From Cellulomonas sp. Root485 (GTDB lineage Bacteria > Actinomycetota > Actinomycetes > Actinomycetales > Cellulomonadaceae): a stretch of 64,000 nucleotides of DNA. The stretch covers positions 1,393,355-1,457,354 of the forward strand of contig NZ_LMFC01000001.1 of assembly GCF_001426705.1 (NCBI RefSeq), written 5' to 3'. The position numbers were made by a program, and so were the translations under genes. The notes beneath the pieces are model-generated. The model did not search any database and had not been told where the DNA came from. It saw only the letters and a list, made by a program, of their open reading frames with translations. Of this stretch, positions 52,824 to 62,014 are shown piece after piece. How positions within the stretch are numbered: the stretch's first letter is position 1; each line of letters opens with the position of its first letter.

Positions 52824-54403
52824 CCCACACGGAAGGCGTGAAGACGATGATGCGCAGGCTTCTCCCGCGGCGTGACGAGGACGGTGTCGCGCTCGTCGCT
52901 GCGATGGCCGTCGTGATGCTTGTCGCCATGCTCATGGTGGTGACGGTGAAGATCGCGATGTCGGAGTCGACCGCGAGCGGACGTGACCGTCAGCGGTCCT
53001 CCGCCGTGTCCACGGCGGAGTCGAAGGTCGACACCCTCATGGCGCAGATCCAGTCGTCCGCCCCCAGCGCGCTGTCCTCCTTCTGCGGCACGCTGACCGG
53101 CACCGCCGACGTCGCGAGCGACGACTTCGCCACCGCGTCGACGGTCACCTACTACAAGCCGGACGGCGTCACCGAGGTGCCCTGCGCCTCGATCCCGACC
53201 ACGCAGGTGGGCTACGCCAAGATCCGCACGTCGGCGACGTCGGACGCGCTCGACAACACGTCGGCGGCGAAGCGGTCGGTCGAGAGCCTCGTGAGCCTGA
53301 CCCCGGCGTACGGCAACGACCTCGACAAGGCGATCTTCTCGAACTCGAACCTCACGATGTCGAACAAGACCGTGCTGACGAGCGCGTCGGGCACGCCCGA
53401 CGCCGACATCTACACCAACGGTGACTTCTACTGCCGGAACAACCAGGAGTTCCACGGATCGATCTACGCGCAGGGCTCGGTGTTCCTCGAGTCGCAGTGC
53501 ACCGTGTCGGTGGACGTCTGGGCCAAGGGCAAGGTGCAGATCACCAATCCGTCGGCGTCGATCGGCGGGCGCGTGCTGTCGTCGTCGAGCACGGTCAGCC
53601 TGGACAAGGCCGCGGTCGGTCAGCAGGCCCGTGCGGCCGGCGTGGTCACAGGGCAGGTGTGCGGAACGGCGGGCAAGTGCTTCTCCAACGTCGCCGTCGA
53701 CGCCCCGCCCACGGTGGCCTTCCCAGAGTTGATCTGGGACGCGGCCACGCAGGCGCAGTGGGCCGCTCACGGCTACACCAACGTCGTCACCTTCCCCCAG
53801 GGCATGTACACCTGCGGCCTGTACGGCGGCACGACCAAGGTCACCGGCCCCGACGGACACCCGGTCAGCCTCAACGGAAAGGCCGACGGCGTCGGCATGT
53901 GGCTCTACGAGAACTCGTGGAAGCTGAGCGGTCCGACGATCGTCATCAACACCTGCCCGACGAGCAAGATCATCCTGCAGGGTGTCGGGATCCTGATGAA
54001 CGACAACATCGTCCTGCTGTCCCGGGCCGGCATCCAGTTCACCAACAACTCGCAGATCAAGTCGGTGACCGGCACGGCGACCGCCGCCGACCCGAACCTG
54101 CTGTACTTCATCCAGCCCGCCAAGTACTACGGCGCGACCACAACCTGCTCGGGCGAGGGCATCTCGCTCGACAACCAGGTCTCGGTGGACAGCACGGTGA
54201 ACACCCTGCTCTACTCGCCGTGCGCGATCCGCAAGGCGAACCAGTCGACGATCGTTGGCCAGGTCTACTCGGGCTCGACCCTCTCGGTCGACAACCAGCT
54301 CGACATGGCATACGTGCCCCTGCCCGTCTGGGGCGGGATCGCGTCGCAGGCGTCTATCGACTCCTACTCGATCCAGATCCTCTACAAGCGCGAGTCCGCA
54401 TGA
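52820..54403 (+). CDS. Large PilX-like minor pilus protein with beta-helix-like repeats (trio 2)
   Basis: A 527-aa protein with an N-terminal hydrophobic helix DGVALVAAMAVVMLVAMLMV (about 21-40) of PilX type. The body contains bactofilin-like strands (IYTNGDFYCRNNQEFHGSIY, SVFLESQCTVSVDVWAKGKV, SIGGRVLSSSSTVSLDKAAV, about 195-275) and a second set near 480-515, suggesting a beta-helix. ATG at 52820 overlaps the previous stop; ATG at 52847, with GGAAGG 10 nt upstream, is a good alternative. It pairs with the 622-aa protein of trio 1. Confidence 0.78.
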   Translation: MTHTEGVKTMMRRLLPRRDEDGVALVAAMAVVMLVAMLMVVTVKIAMSESTASGRDRQRSSAVSTAESKVDTLMAQIQSSAPSALSSFCGTLTGTADVASDDFATASTVTYYKPDGVTEVPCASIPTTQVGYAKIRTSATSDALDNTSAAKRSVESLVSLTPAYGNDLDKAIFSNSNLTMSNKTVLTSASGTPDADIYTNGDFYCRNNQEFHGSIYAQGSVFLESQCTVSVDVWAKGKVQITNPSASIGGRVLSSSSTVSLDKAAVGQQARAAGVVTGQVCGTAGKCFSNVAVDAPPTVAFPELIWDAATQAQWAAHGYTNVVTFPQGMYTCGLYGGTTKVTGPDGHPVSLNGKADGVGMWLYENSWKLSGPTIVINTCPTSKIILQGVGILMNDNIVLLSRAGIQFTNNSQIKSVTGTATAADPNLLYFIQPAKYYGATTTCSGEGISLDNQVSVDSTVNTLLYSPCAIRKANQSTIVGQVYSGSTLSVDNQLDMAYVPLPVWGGIASQASIDSYSIQILYKRESA

Positions 54404-54431
54404 CGGCCGCCGGAACGGGAGCGATGACGAG

Positions 54432-55241
54432 GTGACCGCAGTGTCCGACGACCTCCTGGCTGTGTTCCTCATCCTCGGGGTCGGTGTTATCGGCTTGCTC
54501 ATCGGGTCGTTCCTGAACGTCGTCGTCTGGCGGGTGCCGCGCGGTGAATCCGTGGTGCACCCGCCGAGCGCGTGCCCCCGGTGCGGGCATTCCATCCGGT
54601 CGCGCGACAACCTGCCGGTGCTGTCGTGGCTGCTGCTGCGCGGCCGGTGCCGCGACTGCGCCGCCCCCATCTCGCCGCGCTACCCGCTCGTCGAGCTGGG
54701 GACGGGTGTCCTGTTCGCGCTGACGGCGTGGTTCGCCGGCCCGACCTGGATCCTGCCCGCGTTGCTCTACCTCGCGGCGATCTCGGTCGCGCTCGCGCTC
54801 ATCGACATCGACACCAAGCGGCTGCCCAACGCGATCGTGCTGCCCGCGTACCCGGTGTCGCTCGCCCTCCTGACCCTCGCCGCCTGGAATCCCGGGGGGA
54901 CGCCCGACTGGTCGGCGCTGCTGCGCGTGGTCATCGGTGGTGCGGCGCTGTACGCCGTCTACTTCGTGGCGGTCGTCGTGTACCCGGCAGGTATGGGCTT
55001 CGGGGACGTGAAGCTCGCTGGCGTGCTCGGCATGTACCTCGGTTGGTACGGCTGGGGTGCGCTCTTCGTGGGCTGGTTCGCCGCCTTCCTGCTGGGCGGG
55101 CTCTTCTCCGTCGCTCTGCTGCTCCTGGGCCGCGCCGGCCGCAAGTCCGGGATCCCTTTCGGTCCGTGGATGCTGCTGGGCGCCGCTGTCGGCATCGTCG
55201 CCGGTCAGCCGTTGTGGGACTGGTACCTCGGCGCTCTGTGA
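54432..55241 (+). CDS. pilD: Prepilin leader peptidase / N-methyltransferase PilD
   Basis: A 269-aa polytopic aspartyl protease that cleaves and methylates prepilins. The cytoplasmic methyltransferase loop has two CxxC pairs (CPRC at about 49-52 and CRDC at about 74-77). The catalytic aspartates lie in LIDIDTKRLPN (about 124) and MGFGDVKL (about 191). Eight hydrophobic segments fit the family. GTG at 54432 is used; GTG at 54441 is possible. It is 28 nt from the PilX-like gene and so part of the trio-2 transcript. Confidence 0.94.
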   Translation: MTAVSDDLLAVFLILGVGVIGLLIGSFLNVVVWRVPRGESVVHPPSACPRCGHSIRSRDNLPVLSWLLLRGRCRDCAAPISPRYPLVELGTGVLFALTAWFAGPTWILPALLYLAAISVALALIDIDTKRLPNAIVLPAYPVSLALLTLAAWNPGGTPDWSALLRVVIGGAALYAVYFVAVVVYPAGMGFGDVKLAGVLGMYLGWYGWGALFVGWFAAFLLGGLFSVALLLLGRAGRKSGIPFGPWMLLGAAVGIVAGQPLWDWYLGAL

Positions 55242-55276
55242 GCCGAGATTGCCCCGAGCGATTGCGGCACAAGGCC

Positions 55277-55304
55277 TCAAGTCGCACCCCGCGCCGCCCG
55301 ATAG
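55277..55304 (+). promoter_or_regulatory. Sigma-28-type promoter of pilMNO
   Basis: TCAA (55277-55280), 16 nt, then CCCGATAG (55297-55304). The upstream part GCCTCAAGTCG is identical to that of the pilT promoter. The leader to the pilM GTG is about 30 nt. Confidence 0.7.
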
Positions 55305-55341
55305 GACGAGTGAACTCAATCGGCCGGTCGGAAGGACTCTC

Positions 55342-56406
55342 GTGGGTACCACACGCGTTATCGGGCTGGACATCGGCTCGTCGTGCGTCCGGGCTGCGGA
55401 GCTCGAGTTCGGGAGCGGCGGCCCGACGGGCAAGACGCCCCCGACGCTCGTGCGCTTCGGCCAGGTCGCCCTGCCGCTCGGTGCGGTCCGGGACGGCGAG
55501 GTCGTGCAGCCGGAGACGGTCTCGAGCGCGCTGCGGCAGCTCTGGGCCCAGGCCAAGTTCGAGTCCAAGGACGTCGTCATCGGCGTCGGCAACCAGCGCG
55601 TCGTCGTGCGTGAGCTCGACCTGCCGTGGATGCCGCTCGCCCAGCTCAAGGCGTCCCTGCCGTTCCAGGTGAGCGAGCTGCTCCCGATGTCGACCGACGA
55701 CGCCCTGCTCGACTACTTCCCGACGTCCGAGTTCGACGGGCCCCAGGGCCGCACGGTCAACGGGATGCTCGTGGCGGCGCAGCGCGACACGGTCAACGCG
55801 AACGTGATCGCGGTCGAGGGAGCGGGGCTCCGGCCTCGCATGGTCGACCTGAACGCGTTCGCTCTCACGCGCGCCCTGGCCCGCGGCGAGCTCGCGCGGT
55901 CGACGGCGGCTTTCGTCGACATCGGCGCGACGATCACGACCGTCGTCATCTCCGCCCAGGGATCTCCCCGCCTCGTGCGGTCGCTCCCCAGTGGCGGCCA
56001 GAACGTCACGGCGGCCGTCGCCAGCGCGCTCGGCATCGCCGGGGCAGAGGCTGAGGCGGTCAAGCGCGAGGTCGGCATCGGTTACGCCGTCGGACCCGAG
56101 CGGGCCGACGCGGCCGAGGCCATCAGCACGGTCGTGCGCGCTCTCGTCGAGTCGGTGCGCAACACCTTCGTCTACTACTCGAGCAACAACCCGGGCGCGG
56201 GGATCGACGTCTGCGTCCTCACCGGCGGCGGGTCGCACCTCCCGGGCCTCGGGCAGTACCTGTCGAGCGCGAGCCGCCTGCCGGTCACCCTCGGTGACCC
56301 GCTCGCCGGCCTGCGTTCCGCGAAGACCGTGCAGCGCGACGCGCTGAACGGGCACGAGTCGTTCATCGCCCTCCCCGTCGGGCTGGCCTACGGAGTTGCC
56401 GCATGA
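55342..56406 (+). CDS. pilM: Type IV pilus assembly protein PilM
   Basis: A 354-aa actin-like ATPase-fold protein of the cytoplasmic alignment ring that binds the PilN tail. The nucleotide-binding elements are VIGLDIGSSCVRAAEL (phosphate 1, about 6-21), AAFVDIGATITTVVI (phosphate 2, about 189-203) and VLTGGGSHLPGLGQYL (adenosine, about 292-307). GTG at 55342 follows GGAAGGA. The ATG of pilN overlaps its stop. A sigma-28-type promoter lies 38 nt upstream. Confidence 0.93.
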   Translation: MGTTRVIGLDIGSSCVRAAELEFGSGGPTGKTPPTLVRFGQVALPLGAVRDGEVVQPETVSSALRQLWAQAKFESKDVVIGVGNQRVVVRELDLPWMPLAQLKASLPFQVSELLPMSTDDALLDYFPTSEFDGPQGRTVNGMLVAAQRDTVNANVIAVEGAGLRPRMVDLNAFALTRALARGELARSTAAFVDIGATITTVVISAQGSPRLVRSLPSGGQNVTAAVASALGIAGAEAEAVKREVGIGYAVGPERADAAEAISTVVRALVESVRNTFVYYSSNNPGAGIDVCVLTGGGSHLPGLGQYLSSASRLPVTLGDPLAGLRSAKTVQRDALNGHESFIALPVGLAYGVAA

Positions 56407-57101
56407 CCACGCTTCTGGAACGACCGAAGGGCCGGTCGAGTGCCGGCACCGCACTGAGCGGGACGCTCCCGCAGGTCAACCTGCTCCCACCCGAGGTCTA
56501 CGCGGCGCGTGGCTTGCGGAGGACGAAGCGGTGGCTGGGCATCAGCTTGATCGTCACCGTCGTCGTGTGCATCGGCGCGTTCGGGCTCGCGCTCGTCTCT
56601 GGTGCGCAGGCAGCCGTGGAGCTCGCCGAGGCCCAGGCCGAGACCACGCGTCTCCAGCAGGAGCAGGCCAAGTACGCGGAGGTGCCGGTGGTGCTCGACG
56701 CGCTCGCCAACGCCACGCGTGCCCGGGAGATCGGCATGTCGACCGACGTGCAGTGGAAGCCCTACGTGGACGCTCTCACGGCCGTCCTGCCCGCCAACGT
56801 CAGCTTCGACACCTTGACGATGTCGATCGCCACGCCGACGACCGGCGCTCCGGCTCCGATCGACCCCCTGCAGAAGCCGAGCGTCGGGCAGATCCAGTTC
56901 ACCGCCCGGACCACGACTGTGCCGGACACCTCCGCATGGATCGACTCGCTGAACTCCGTCCCCGGCTTCAGCGACGCCTGGGCGACGTCCGTGTCGGTCA
57001 CCGAGGACGAGTCCGGCATCTACTACACCGTGGCCGGGACGGTCCAGGTGACGGACGCTGCGTACTCGCACCGGTTCGACGCCACACAGGGAGAGGGCTG
57101 A
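56403..57101 (+). CDS. pilN: Type IV pilus assembly protein PilN
   Basis: A 232-aa bitopic membrane protein. The cytoplasmic N-terminus carries the PilM-binding motif VNLLPPEVY (about 25-33), followed by one transmembrane helix (about 46-68), a short coiled-coil (AVELAEAQAETTRLQQEQAK) and a ferredoxin-like extracytoplasmic domain. It overlaps pilM by four bases and pilO follows after one base. The pair PilN-PilO forms the inner-membrane alignment complex. Confidence 0.92.
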   Translation: MTTLLERPKGRSSAGTALSGTLPQVNLLPPEVYAARGLRRTKRWLGISLIVTVVVCIGAFGLALVSGAQAAVELAEAQAETTRLQQEQAKYAEVPVVLDALANATRAREIGMSTDVQWKPYVDALTAVLPANVSFDTLTMSIATPTTGAPAPIDPLQKPSVGQIQFTARTTTVPDTSAWIDSLNSVPGFSDAWATSVSVTEDESGIYYTVAGTVQVTDAAYSHRFDATQGEG

Positions 57102-57102
57102 C

Positions 57103-57918
57103 ATGGCCGGCGCGAAGAAGAGCACGTGGGTCGGCGGGACTGTCTTCATCGGTCTCGTGATCGCCGCGGCGACGTGGTTCCTGGCGATCTCGCCGACGAT
57201 GTCGGCGGCAGCCGAGTTGCGTGACCAGGCGGCGCAGACCACGGCCCAGAACGACATGCTGGAAGTGCAGGTCGCCAAGCTCAAGGCCGACTTCGAGAAG
57301 CTCCCCGAGTACCAGGCGCAGCTGGCGGCCCTGCAGCAGCAGATCCCCACGAGCGCGATGCTCTCGGACTACCTGCGTCAGATCGACCAGATCGCTACCG
57401 CGCATGCGGTGACGGTCACGACGATCGCGCCGTCCTCTCCGTTGACTGTCGTCGTCGCGGCGCCGGTCGCCGTGGCCGCGACGCCCGAGCCCGAGGCGAC
57501 GGCTTCCCCGGAGGCGACCGAAGGAGCTGACGCCGCCGAGGGTGCGGCGGAGGGGACCGAGGCCGCACCCGCCCCGGCACCCGTCTCCGGGGCGCCCGTG
57601 GGCTTCACGTCGATCCCGTTCGCGATCACGGTCGTCGGCTCATACGACAACACCAACGCGTTCCTGTACGACCTGCAGAACGTCACGCGACTCTTCCTCG
57701 TCAGTGGCTTCACGGGGACGGCGCAGGAAGAGGCGGCTGCAACCGGTGGCAAGCCCGCGACCGTTGTGGGTGACCAGGAGCTCGTCATCAACGGCTTCAC
57801 CTACGTGCTGCCGGACGCGTTCGGGATTCCTGCCCCCGTCGACCCCAACGCCGCTCCGCCGGCGCTCCCGGGTGCGGTTCCGGGCAAGAACCCGCTGGTG
57901 CCGATCACCGGTCGCTGA
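57103..57918 (+). CDS. pilO: Type IV pilus assembly protein PilO
   Basis: A 271-aa bitopic membrane protein. One transmembrane helix (about 13-30) is followed by a coiled-coil ([20 protein letters not shown], about 48-67), an A/P/E/T-rich linker (about 120-165) and a C-terminal ferredoxin-like domain ([20 protein letters not shown], about 173-192). ATG is one base after the pilN stop. It is the last pilus gene; a 16-bp terminator follows. No PilP or PilQ is present, as expected in a monoderm. Confidence 0.9.
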   Translation: MAGAKKSTWVGGTVFIGLVIAAATWFLAISPTMSAAAELRDQAAQTTAQNDMLEVQVAKLKADFEKLPEYQAQLAALQQQIPTSAMLSDYLRQIDQIATAHAVTVTTIAPSSPLTVVVAAPVAVAATPEPEATASPEATEGADAAEGAAEGTEAAPAPAPVSGAPVGFTSIPFAITVVGSYDNTNAFLYDLQNVTRLFLVSGFTGTAQEEAAATGGKPATVVGDQELVINGFTYVLPDAFGIPAPVDPNAAPPALPGAVPGKNPLVPITGR

Positions 57919-57932
57919 CCGACTCGCACCAC

Positions 57933-57968
57933 GGTCCACCCTCCGGGCGTCAGCCCGGAGGGTGGACC
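57933..57968 (+). terminator. 16-bp terminator ending the pilus locus
   Basis: GGTCCACCCTCCGGGC pairs perfectly with its reverse complement around a GTCA loop, 15 nt after the pilO stop. Only 21 nt separate it from aroC, whose promoter I cannot see. Confidence 0.75.
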
Positions 57969-57989
57969 TCGTCATGGGAGGATCCGTCC

Positions 57990-59180
57990 ATGCTGCGTTG
58001 GTTGACGTCCGGTGAGTCCCATGGTCCGGCGCTCGTCGGCATCCTCGAGGGCCTGCCGGCCGACGTCGAGGTGCAGACCTCGGACATCCAGGAGGCGCTG
58101 GCCCGTCGGCGCCTCGGCTACGGCCGGGGTGCGCGCATGAAGTTCGAGCAGGACGAGGTCCGTCTCCTGGGCGGCGTGCGGCACGGGCGCACCCAGGGTG
58201 GCCCGGTCGCGATCGAGATCGGCAACACGGAGTGGCCCAAGTGGGTCGACGTGATGTCGTCGGACCCCGTCCAGGACCCCGACGTGCTGCTGCGGGCGCG
58301 CAACGCCCCCCTCACGCGTCCCCGTCCCGGGCACGCCGACCTCGTGGGCATGCGCAAGTACGCCTTCGACGACGCCCGGCCCGTGCTGGAGCGCGCGAGC
58401 GCCCGCGAGACGGCCACCCGGGTGGCGCTCGGGACGGTCGCGGCTCGGTTCCTGGAGCAGGCGGCCGGGGTCCGGCTCGTCTCGCACGTGGTGAGCATCG
58501 GTCCCGTCGCGAGCCCCGAGGACGCCGGGATCCCGACGCCCGACGACACCGCGGCGCTCGACGCCGACCCGGTGCGCTGCTTCGACGCGGCCACGTCGGC
58601 TGCGATGGTCGCGGAGATCGACCAGTGCCACAAGGACGGCGACACGCTCGGCGGCGTCGTCGAGGTGCTCGCGTACGGGCTGCCCTCCGGGCTCGGGTCG
58701 TACGTCCACTCGGACCGTCGGCTGGACGGGCTGCTCGCGGCCGCCCTCATGGGCATCCAGGCCATCAAGGGTGTCGAGGTGGGCGACGGCTTCCGGACCG
58801 CCGCCCGGCGCGGGTCGCAGGCGCACGACGAGATCGAGCGGGACGGCTCCGGCCGGATCGTGCGACGGACCAACCGCGCGGGCGGGCTCGAGGGCGGGAT
58901 GACCAACGGCGAGATCCTGCGCGTGCGCGCGGCGATGAAGCCGATCTCCACCGTGCCCCGGGCGCTCGACACCGTCGACACCGCGACCGGCGAGGCCACC
59001 AAGGCGCAGCACCAGCGGTCGGACGTCTGCGCCGTGCCCCCCGCCGCGGTCGTGGCGGAGGCGATGGTCGCGCTGGTGCTGGCCGACGCGCTGCTCGCCA
59101 AGACCGGCGGGGACTCGGTGGGCGAGGTCCGTCGCAACCTGCAGGCGTACGTCGCGTCGATCCCGGACCTGCTCGCGTGA
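57990..59180 (+). CDS. aroC: Chorismate synthase
   Basis: A 396-aa FMN-dependent enzyme making chorismate from EPSP, the last shikimate step. Signature segments are [20 protein letters not shown] (7-26), [34 protein letters not shown] (about 294-309) and [19 protein letters not shown] (about 342-360). ATG at 57990 follows GGGAGGA. It heads the overlapping aroC-aroK-aroB set. The pilus terminator lies immediately upstream. Confidence 0.96.
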   Translation: MLRWLTSGESHGPALVGILEGLPADVEVQTSDIQEALARRRLGYGRGARMKFEQDEVRLLGGVRHGRTQGGPVAIEIGNTEWPKWVDVMSSDPVQDPDVLLRARNAPLTRPRPGHADLVGMRKYAFDDARPVLERASARETATRVALGTVAARFLEQAAGVRLVSHVVSIGPVASPEDAGIPTPDDTAALDADPVRCFDAATSAAMVAEIDQCHKDGDTLGGVVEVLAYGLPSGLGSYVHSDRRLDGLLAAALMGIQAIKGVEVGDGFRTAARRGSQAHDEIERDGSGRIVRRTNRAGGLEGGMTNGEILRVRAAMKPISTVPRALDTVDTATGEATKAQHQRSDVCAVPPAAVVAEAMVALVLADALLAKTGGDSVGEVRRNLQAYVASIPDLLA

Positions 59181-59734
59181 GCGCGACGCCCGGCCCGAAC
59201 ATCGTCCTGGTCGGCCCTCCCGGCTCCGGCAAGTCGACCGTGGCGCTCGCGCTGGGGGAGCGCTGGCAGCTGGCGGTGCGGGACACCGACGCCGACATCG
59301 AGGCCACCGCCGGCAAGGCGATCACCGAGATCTTCGTCGAGGACGGTGAGCCCGTGTTCCGGGCGCTGGAGCGCGACGCGGTCCGGGTCGCCCTGGAGGA
59401 GCACGACGGCGTGCTCGCGCTGGGTGGGGGAGCGGTCCTCGACGAGTCCACGCAGGAGCTTCTCGCGGCCTACACCTCGGACGGCGGCACGATCGTGTTC
59501 CTCGACGTGTCCCTCGCGCACGCCGCCCCGCGCGTCGGGTTCAACCAGGCGCGGCCGCTGCTGCTCGGCAACCCGCGCGCGCAGTGGCAGGCGCTGATGG
59601 AGGCCCGTCGGCCCGTGTACGAGCGCCTGGCCACCGTGCGGGTGCTCACCGACGGACACCGGCCGGCCGACGTGGCCGAGCTGATCGAGCAGGAGCTCGC
59701 GGTCCTGCGCCGCGGCGAAGGGAACCCGTCATGA
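59177..59734 (+). CDS. aroK: Shikimate kinase
   Basis: A 185-aa P-loop kinase phosphorylating shikimate. Walker A is GPPGSGKST (about 13-21), the shikimate-binding [11 protein letters not shown] (about 36-46) and [11 protein letters not shown] (about 81-91) follow, and the lid arginines lie in [12 protein letters not shown] at 59177 overlaps aroC and its stop overlaps the aroB ATG, so the three are co-translated. Confidence 0.95.
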   Translation: MSATPGPNIVLVGPPGSGKSTVALALGERWQLAVRDTDADIEATAGKAITEIFVEDGEPVFRALERDAVRVALEEHDGVLALGGGAVLDESTQELLAAYTSDGGTIVFLDVSLAHAAPRVGFNQARPLLLGNPRAQWQALMEARRPVYERLATVRVLTDGHRPADVAELIEQELAVLRRGEGNPS

Positions 59735-60855
59735 CCGACACCCGCACCGTCCGCGTCCACGGGGACCAGCCGTACGACGTCGTCATCGGCAGGAACCTGC
59801 TCGCCGCTCTGCCCGACCTGCTCGGTCCCGACGTGCGGCGCGTGCTCGTCGTGCACCCCTCCGCACTGGCGACGACAGCCGACGCCGTCCGCGAGGACCT
59901 GCGTGCGCACGGGTACGAGGCGTTCATCGCCGAGGTCCCGGACGCGGAGGAGGCCAAGACCGCCCAGGTCGCCGCGTTCCTGTGGCAGGTCCTCGGCCAG
60001 GCGGACTTCACACGCACCGACGCCGTCGTCGCCGTCGGCGGTGGTGCGACGACCGACCTCGGCGGGTTCGTCGCCGCGACCTGGCTCCGCGGGATCCGCG
60101 TGGTGCAGGTGCCGACGACGCTGCTGGCGATGGTCGACGCGGCCGTCGGCGGCAAGACCGGGATCAACACGGCCGAGGGCAAGAACCTGGTCGGCGCCTT
60201 CCACCCTCCGGCGGGGGTGCTCTGCGACCTCGCGGCGCTGGAGTCGATGTCGAAGCACGACTTCGTCGCGGGTCTCGCCGAGGTGGTCAAGTGCGGGTTC
60301 ATCGCCGACCCGCGGATCCTCGAGCTGGTCGAGGCGAACACCGCGGTGCTGACCGACCCCGTCGCGGCGGCGTCGTCGCCCGTGCTGCTGGAGCTCGTCG
60401 AGCGGGCGGTCGCCGTGAAGGCACGGGTCGTGGGGGAGGACCTGCGCGAGGGCGGGCTGCGCGAGATCCTCAACTACGGGCACACGTTCGCCCACGCGAT
60501 CGAGCACGTCGAACGGTTCCAGTGGCGGCACGGTGCAGCCGTGTCCGTCGGCATGGTCTACGTCGCGGAGCTCGCGCGCCTGGCCGGGCGGCTGTCCGAC
60601 GAGGTCGTCGACCGCCACCGCTCGATCCTCACGTCGTTGGGCCTTCCGGTCACGTACCGCGGCGACCGCTGGGACCGCCTCCTGGCGGCCATGCGCCGGG
60701 ACAAGAAGACGCGCGGTGACCTCCTGCGCTTCGTCGTGCTGGAGGACATCGGCAAGCCCGTCCGGCTCGAAGGTCCCGACCCGACGCTGCTCGCCGCGGC
60801 CTACGCGGAGCTCGCCGAGGGAGCTCCGGCCCCGTCGCGTGCGATCTCCCTCTGA
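59731..60855 (+). CDS. aroB: 3-dehydroquinate synthase
   Basis: A 374-aa NAD- and zinc-dependent enzyme making 3-dehydroquinate from DAHP, step two of the shikimate pathway. Visible are [20 protein letters not shown] (NAD site, about 103-122), [19 protein letters not shown] (about 128-146), the metal ligands in EVVKCGFI (Glu) and [13 protein letters not shown] (His, about 248-260). ATG overlaps the aroK stop. aroQ follows after 30 nt with its own promoter. Confidence 0.96.
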   Translation: MTDTRTVRVHGDQPYDVVIGRNLLAALPDLLGPDVRRVLVVHPSALATTADAVREDLRAHGYEAFIAEVPDAEEAKTAQVAAFLWQVLGQADFTRTDAVVAVGGGATTDLGGFVAATWLRGIRVVQVPTTLLAMVDAAVGGKTGINTAEGKNLVGAFHPPAGVLCDLAALESMSKHDFVAGLAEVVKCGFIADPRILELVEANTAVLTDPVAAASSPVLLELVERAVAVKARVVGEDLREGGLREILNYGHTFAHAIEHVERFQWRHGAAVSVGMVYVAELARLAGRLSDEVVDRHRSILTSLGLPVTYRGDRWDRLLAAMRRDKKTRGDLLRFVVLEDIGKPVRLEGPDPTLLAAAYAELAEGAPAPSRAISL

Positions 60856-60872
60856 CCAGCACAGCCGTCACC

Positions 60873-60878
60873 TAGGCT
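60873..60878 (+). promoter_or_regulatory. -10 box for leaderless aroQ transcript
   Basis: TAGGCT is followed by 7 nt and then ATG at 60886, with no Shine-Dalgarno. Confidence 0.45.
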
Positions 60879-60885
60879 TCCCGAC

Positions 60886-61326
60886 ATGACGCGCGTGCTG
60901 GTGCTCAACGGTCCCAACCTGGGTCGGCTGGGGGTGCGCGAGCCCGAGGTGTACGGCTCGGCCACGCACGCCGACCTGGTCGCCGCGGTCGACGGCTGGG
61001 CGGCCGAGCTGGGTCTCGACGTCGAGGTCCGCCAGACGGACGACGAGTCCGTCCTGGTCGGGTGGCTGCACGAGGCGGTGGACTCCCGCGCCCACGTCGC
61101 CCTGAACCCGGCCGCGTTCACGCACTACTCCTACGCGCTGCGCGACGCCGCGGCACAGGTGACGCACGCAGGGCTCGTCCTGGTCGAGGTGCACCTGTCC
61201 AACCCGTACGCGCGGGAGTCGTTCCGGCACGTGTCGGTCATCGGGCCGATCGCCACCGGCACGATCGCCGGTTTCGGTGTCCACGGATACCGACTCGCGC
61301 TGGAGGCGGTCGCCGCTCGCGCATGA
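60886..61326 (+). CDS. aroQ: Type II 3-dehydroquinate dehydratase
   Basis: A 146-aa dodecameric enzyme for the third shikimate step. Type II hallmarks are [21 protein letters not shown] (active-site tyrosine loop, about 4-24), [15 protein letters not shown] (about 72-86) and [15 protein letters not shown] (about 102-116). No Shine-Dalgarno precedes ATG 60886; TAGGCT lies 7 nt upstream. efp lies 123 nt downstream. Confidence 0.95.
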   Translation: MTRVLVLNGPNLGRLGVREPEVYGSATHADLVAAVDGWAAELGLDVEVRQTDDESVLVGWLHEAVDSRAHVALNPAAFTHYSYALRDAAAQVTHAGLVLVEVHLSNPYARESFRHVSVIGPIATGTIAGFGVHGYRLALEAVAARA

Positions 61327-61348
61327 CGGCGGCGATCTCGTCGCACGG

Positions 61349-61354
61349 TACGAT
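61349..61354 (+). promoter_or_regulatory. Candidate -10 box of efp
   Basis: TACGAT lies 23 nt after the aroQ stop; the leader to efp would be about 90 nt. No good -35. Confidence 0.4.
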
Positions 61355-61449
61355 GGTCGGCGGTCTGCGGCCGTGGAGACTGCGGACGCCCCCCGAGGGC
61401 GCGACTCCAGCGGACCGCACAAGAACTCACTCGACAGGAAGCGACGATC

Positions 61450-62013
61450 GTGGCGACCACCAACGACCTCAAGAACGGCACCGTGCTGAAGATCGACGGC
61501 CAGCTGTGGACCGTCATCGAGTTCCAGCACGTCAAGCCCGGCAAGGGTGGCGCGTTCGTCCGCACCAAGCTGAAGAACGTCCTGTCCGGCAAGGTCGTCG
61601 ACCGGACGTTCAACGCCGGCCTGAAGGTCGAGACGGCGAACGTCGACAAGCGCGACATGCAGTACCTGTACAAGGACGGCACGGACTTCGTGTTCATGGA
61701 CACGGACAACTACGACCAGATCCACATCTCGGAGGTCACGGTCGGCGACGTCGCCAACTTCCTCCTGGAGAACCAGAGCGCGATGGTCGCGACGAACGAG
61801 GGCGTGCCGCTCTACGTCGAGCTGCCGCCGTCGGTGATCCTCGAGGTCACCTACACCGAGCCGGGCCTGCAGGGCGACCGCTCGTCCGCCGGCACCAAGC
61901 CCGCGACGCTGGAGACCGGCTACGAGATCCAGGTCCCGCTGTTCCTCGAGTCCAACACGAAGGTCAAGGTGGACACCCGGGACGGGAGCTACCTCGGCCG
62001 TGTGAACGACTGA
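61450..62013 (+). CDS. efp: Translation elongation factor P
   Basis: A 187-aa three-domain factor that relieves ribosome stalling at polyproline. The tip loop of domain I reads [16 protein letters not shown] (lysine at about residue 32). The C-terminal signature [20 protein letters not shown] (about 157-176) is intact. GTG at 61450 follows AGGAAG. nusB begins one base after the stop. The window also contains long proline tracts (PilT, PilV-like proteins) whose translation would benefit. Confidence 0.97.
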   Translation: MATTNDLKNGTVLKIDGQLWTVIEFQHVKPGKGGAFVRTKLKNVLSGKVVDRTFNAGLKVETANVDKRDMQYLYKDGTDFVFMDTDNYDQIHISEVTVGDVANFLLENQSAMVATNEGVPLYVELPPSVILEVTYTEPGLQGDRSSAGTKPATLETGYEIQVPLFLESNTKVKVDTRDGSYLGRVND

Positions 62014-62014
62014 G

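Noticed and set aside
40988-57918. Pilus locus as a recent mobile island
   Set aside because: No integrase, tRNA, direct repeats or IS elements flank it. Codon use and GC are like the neighbours except for a mild A/T shift in part of pilC and the pilA upstream region.
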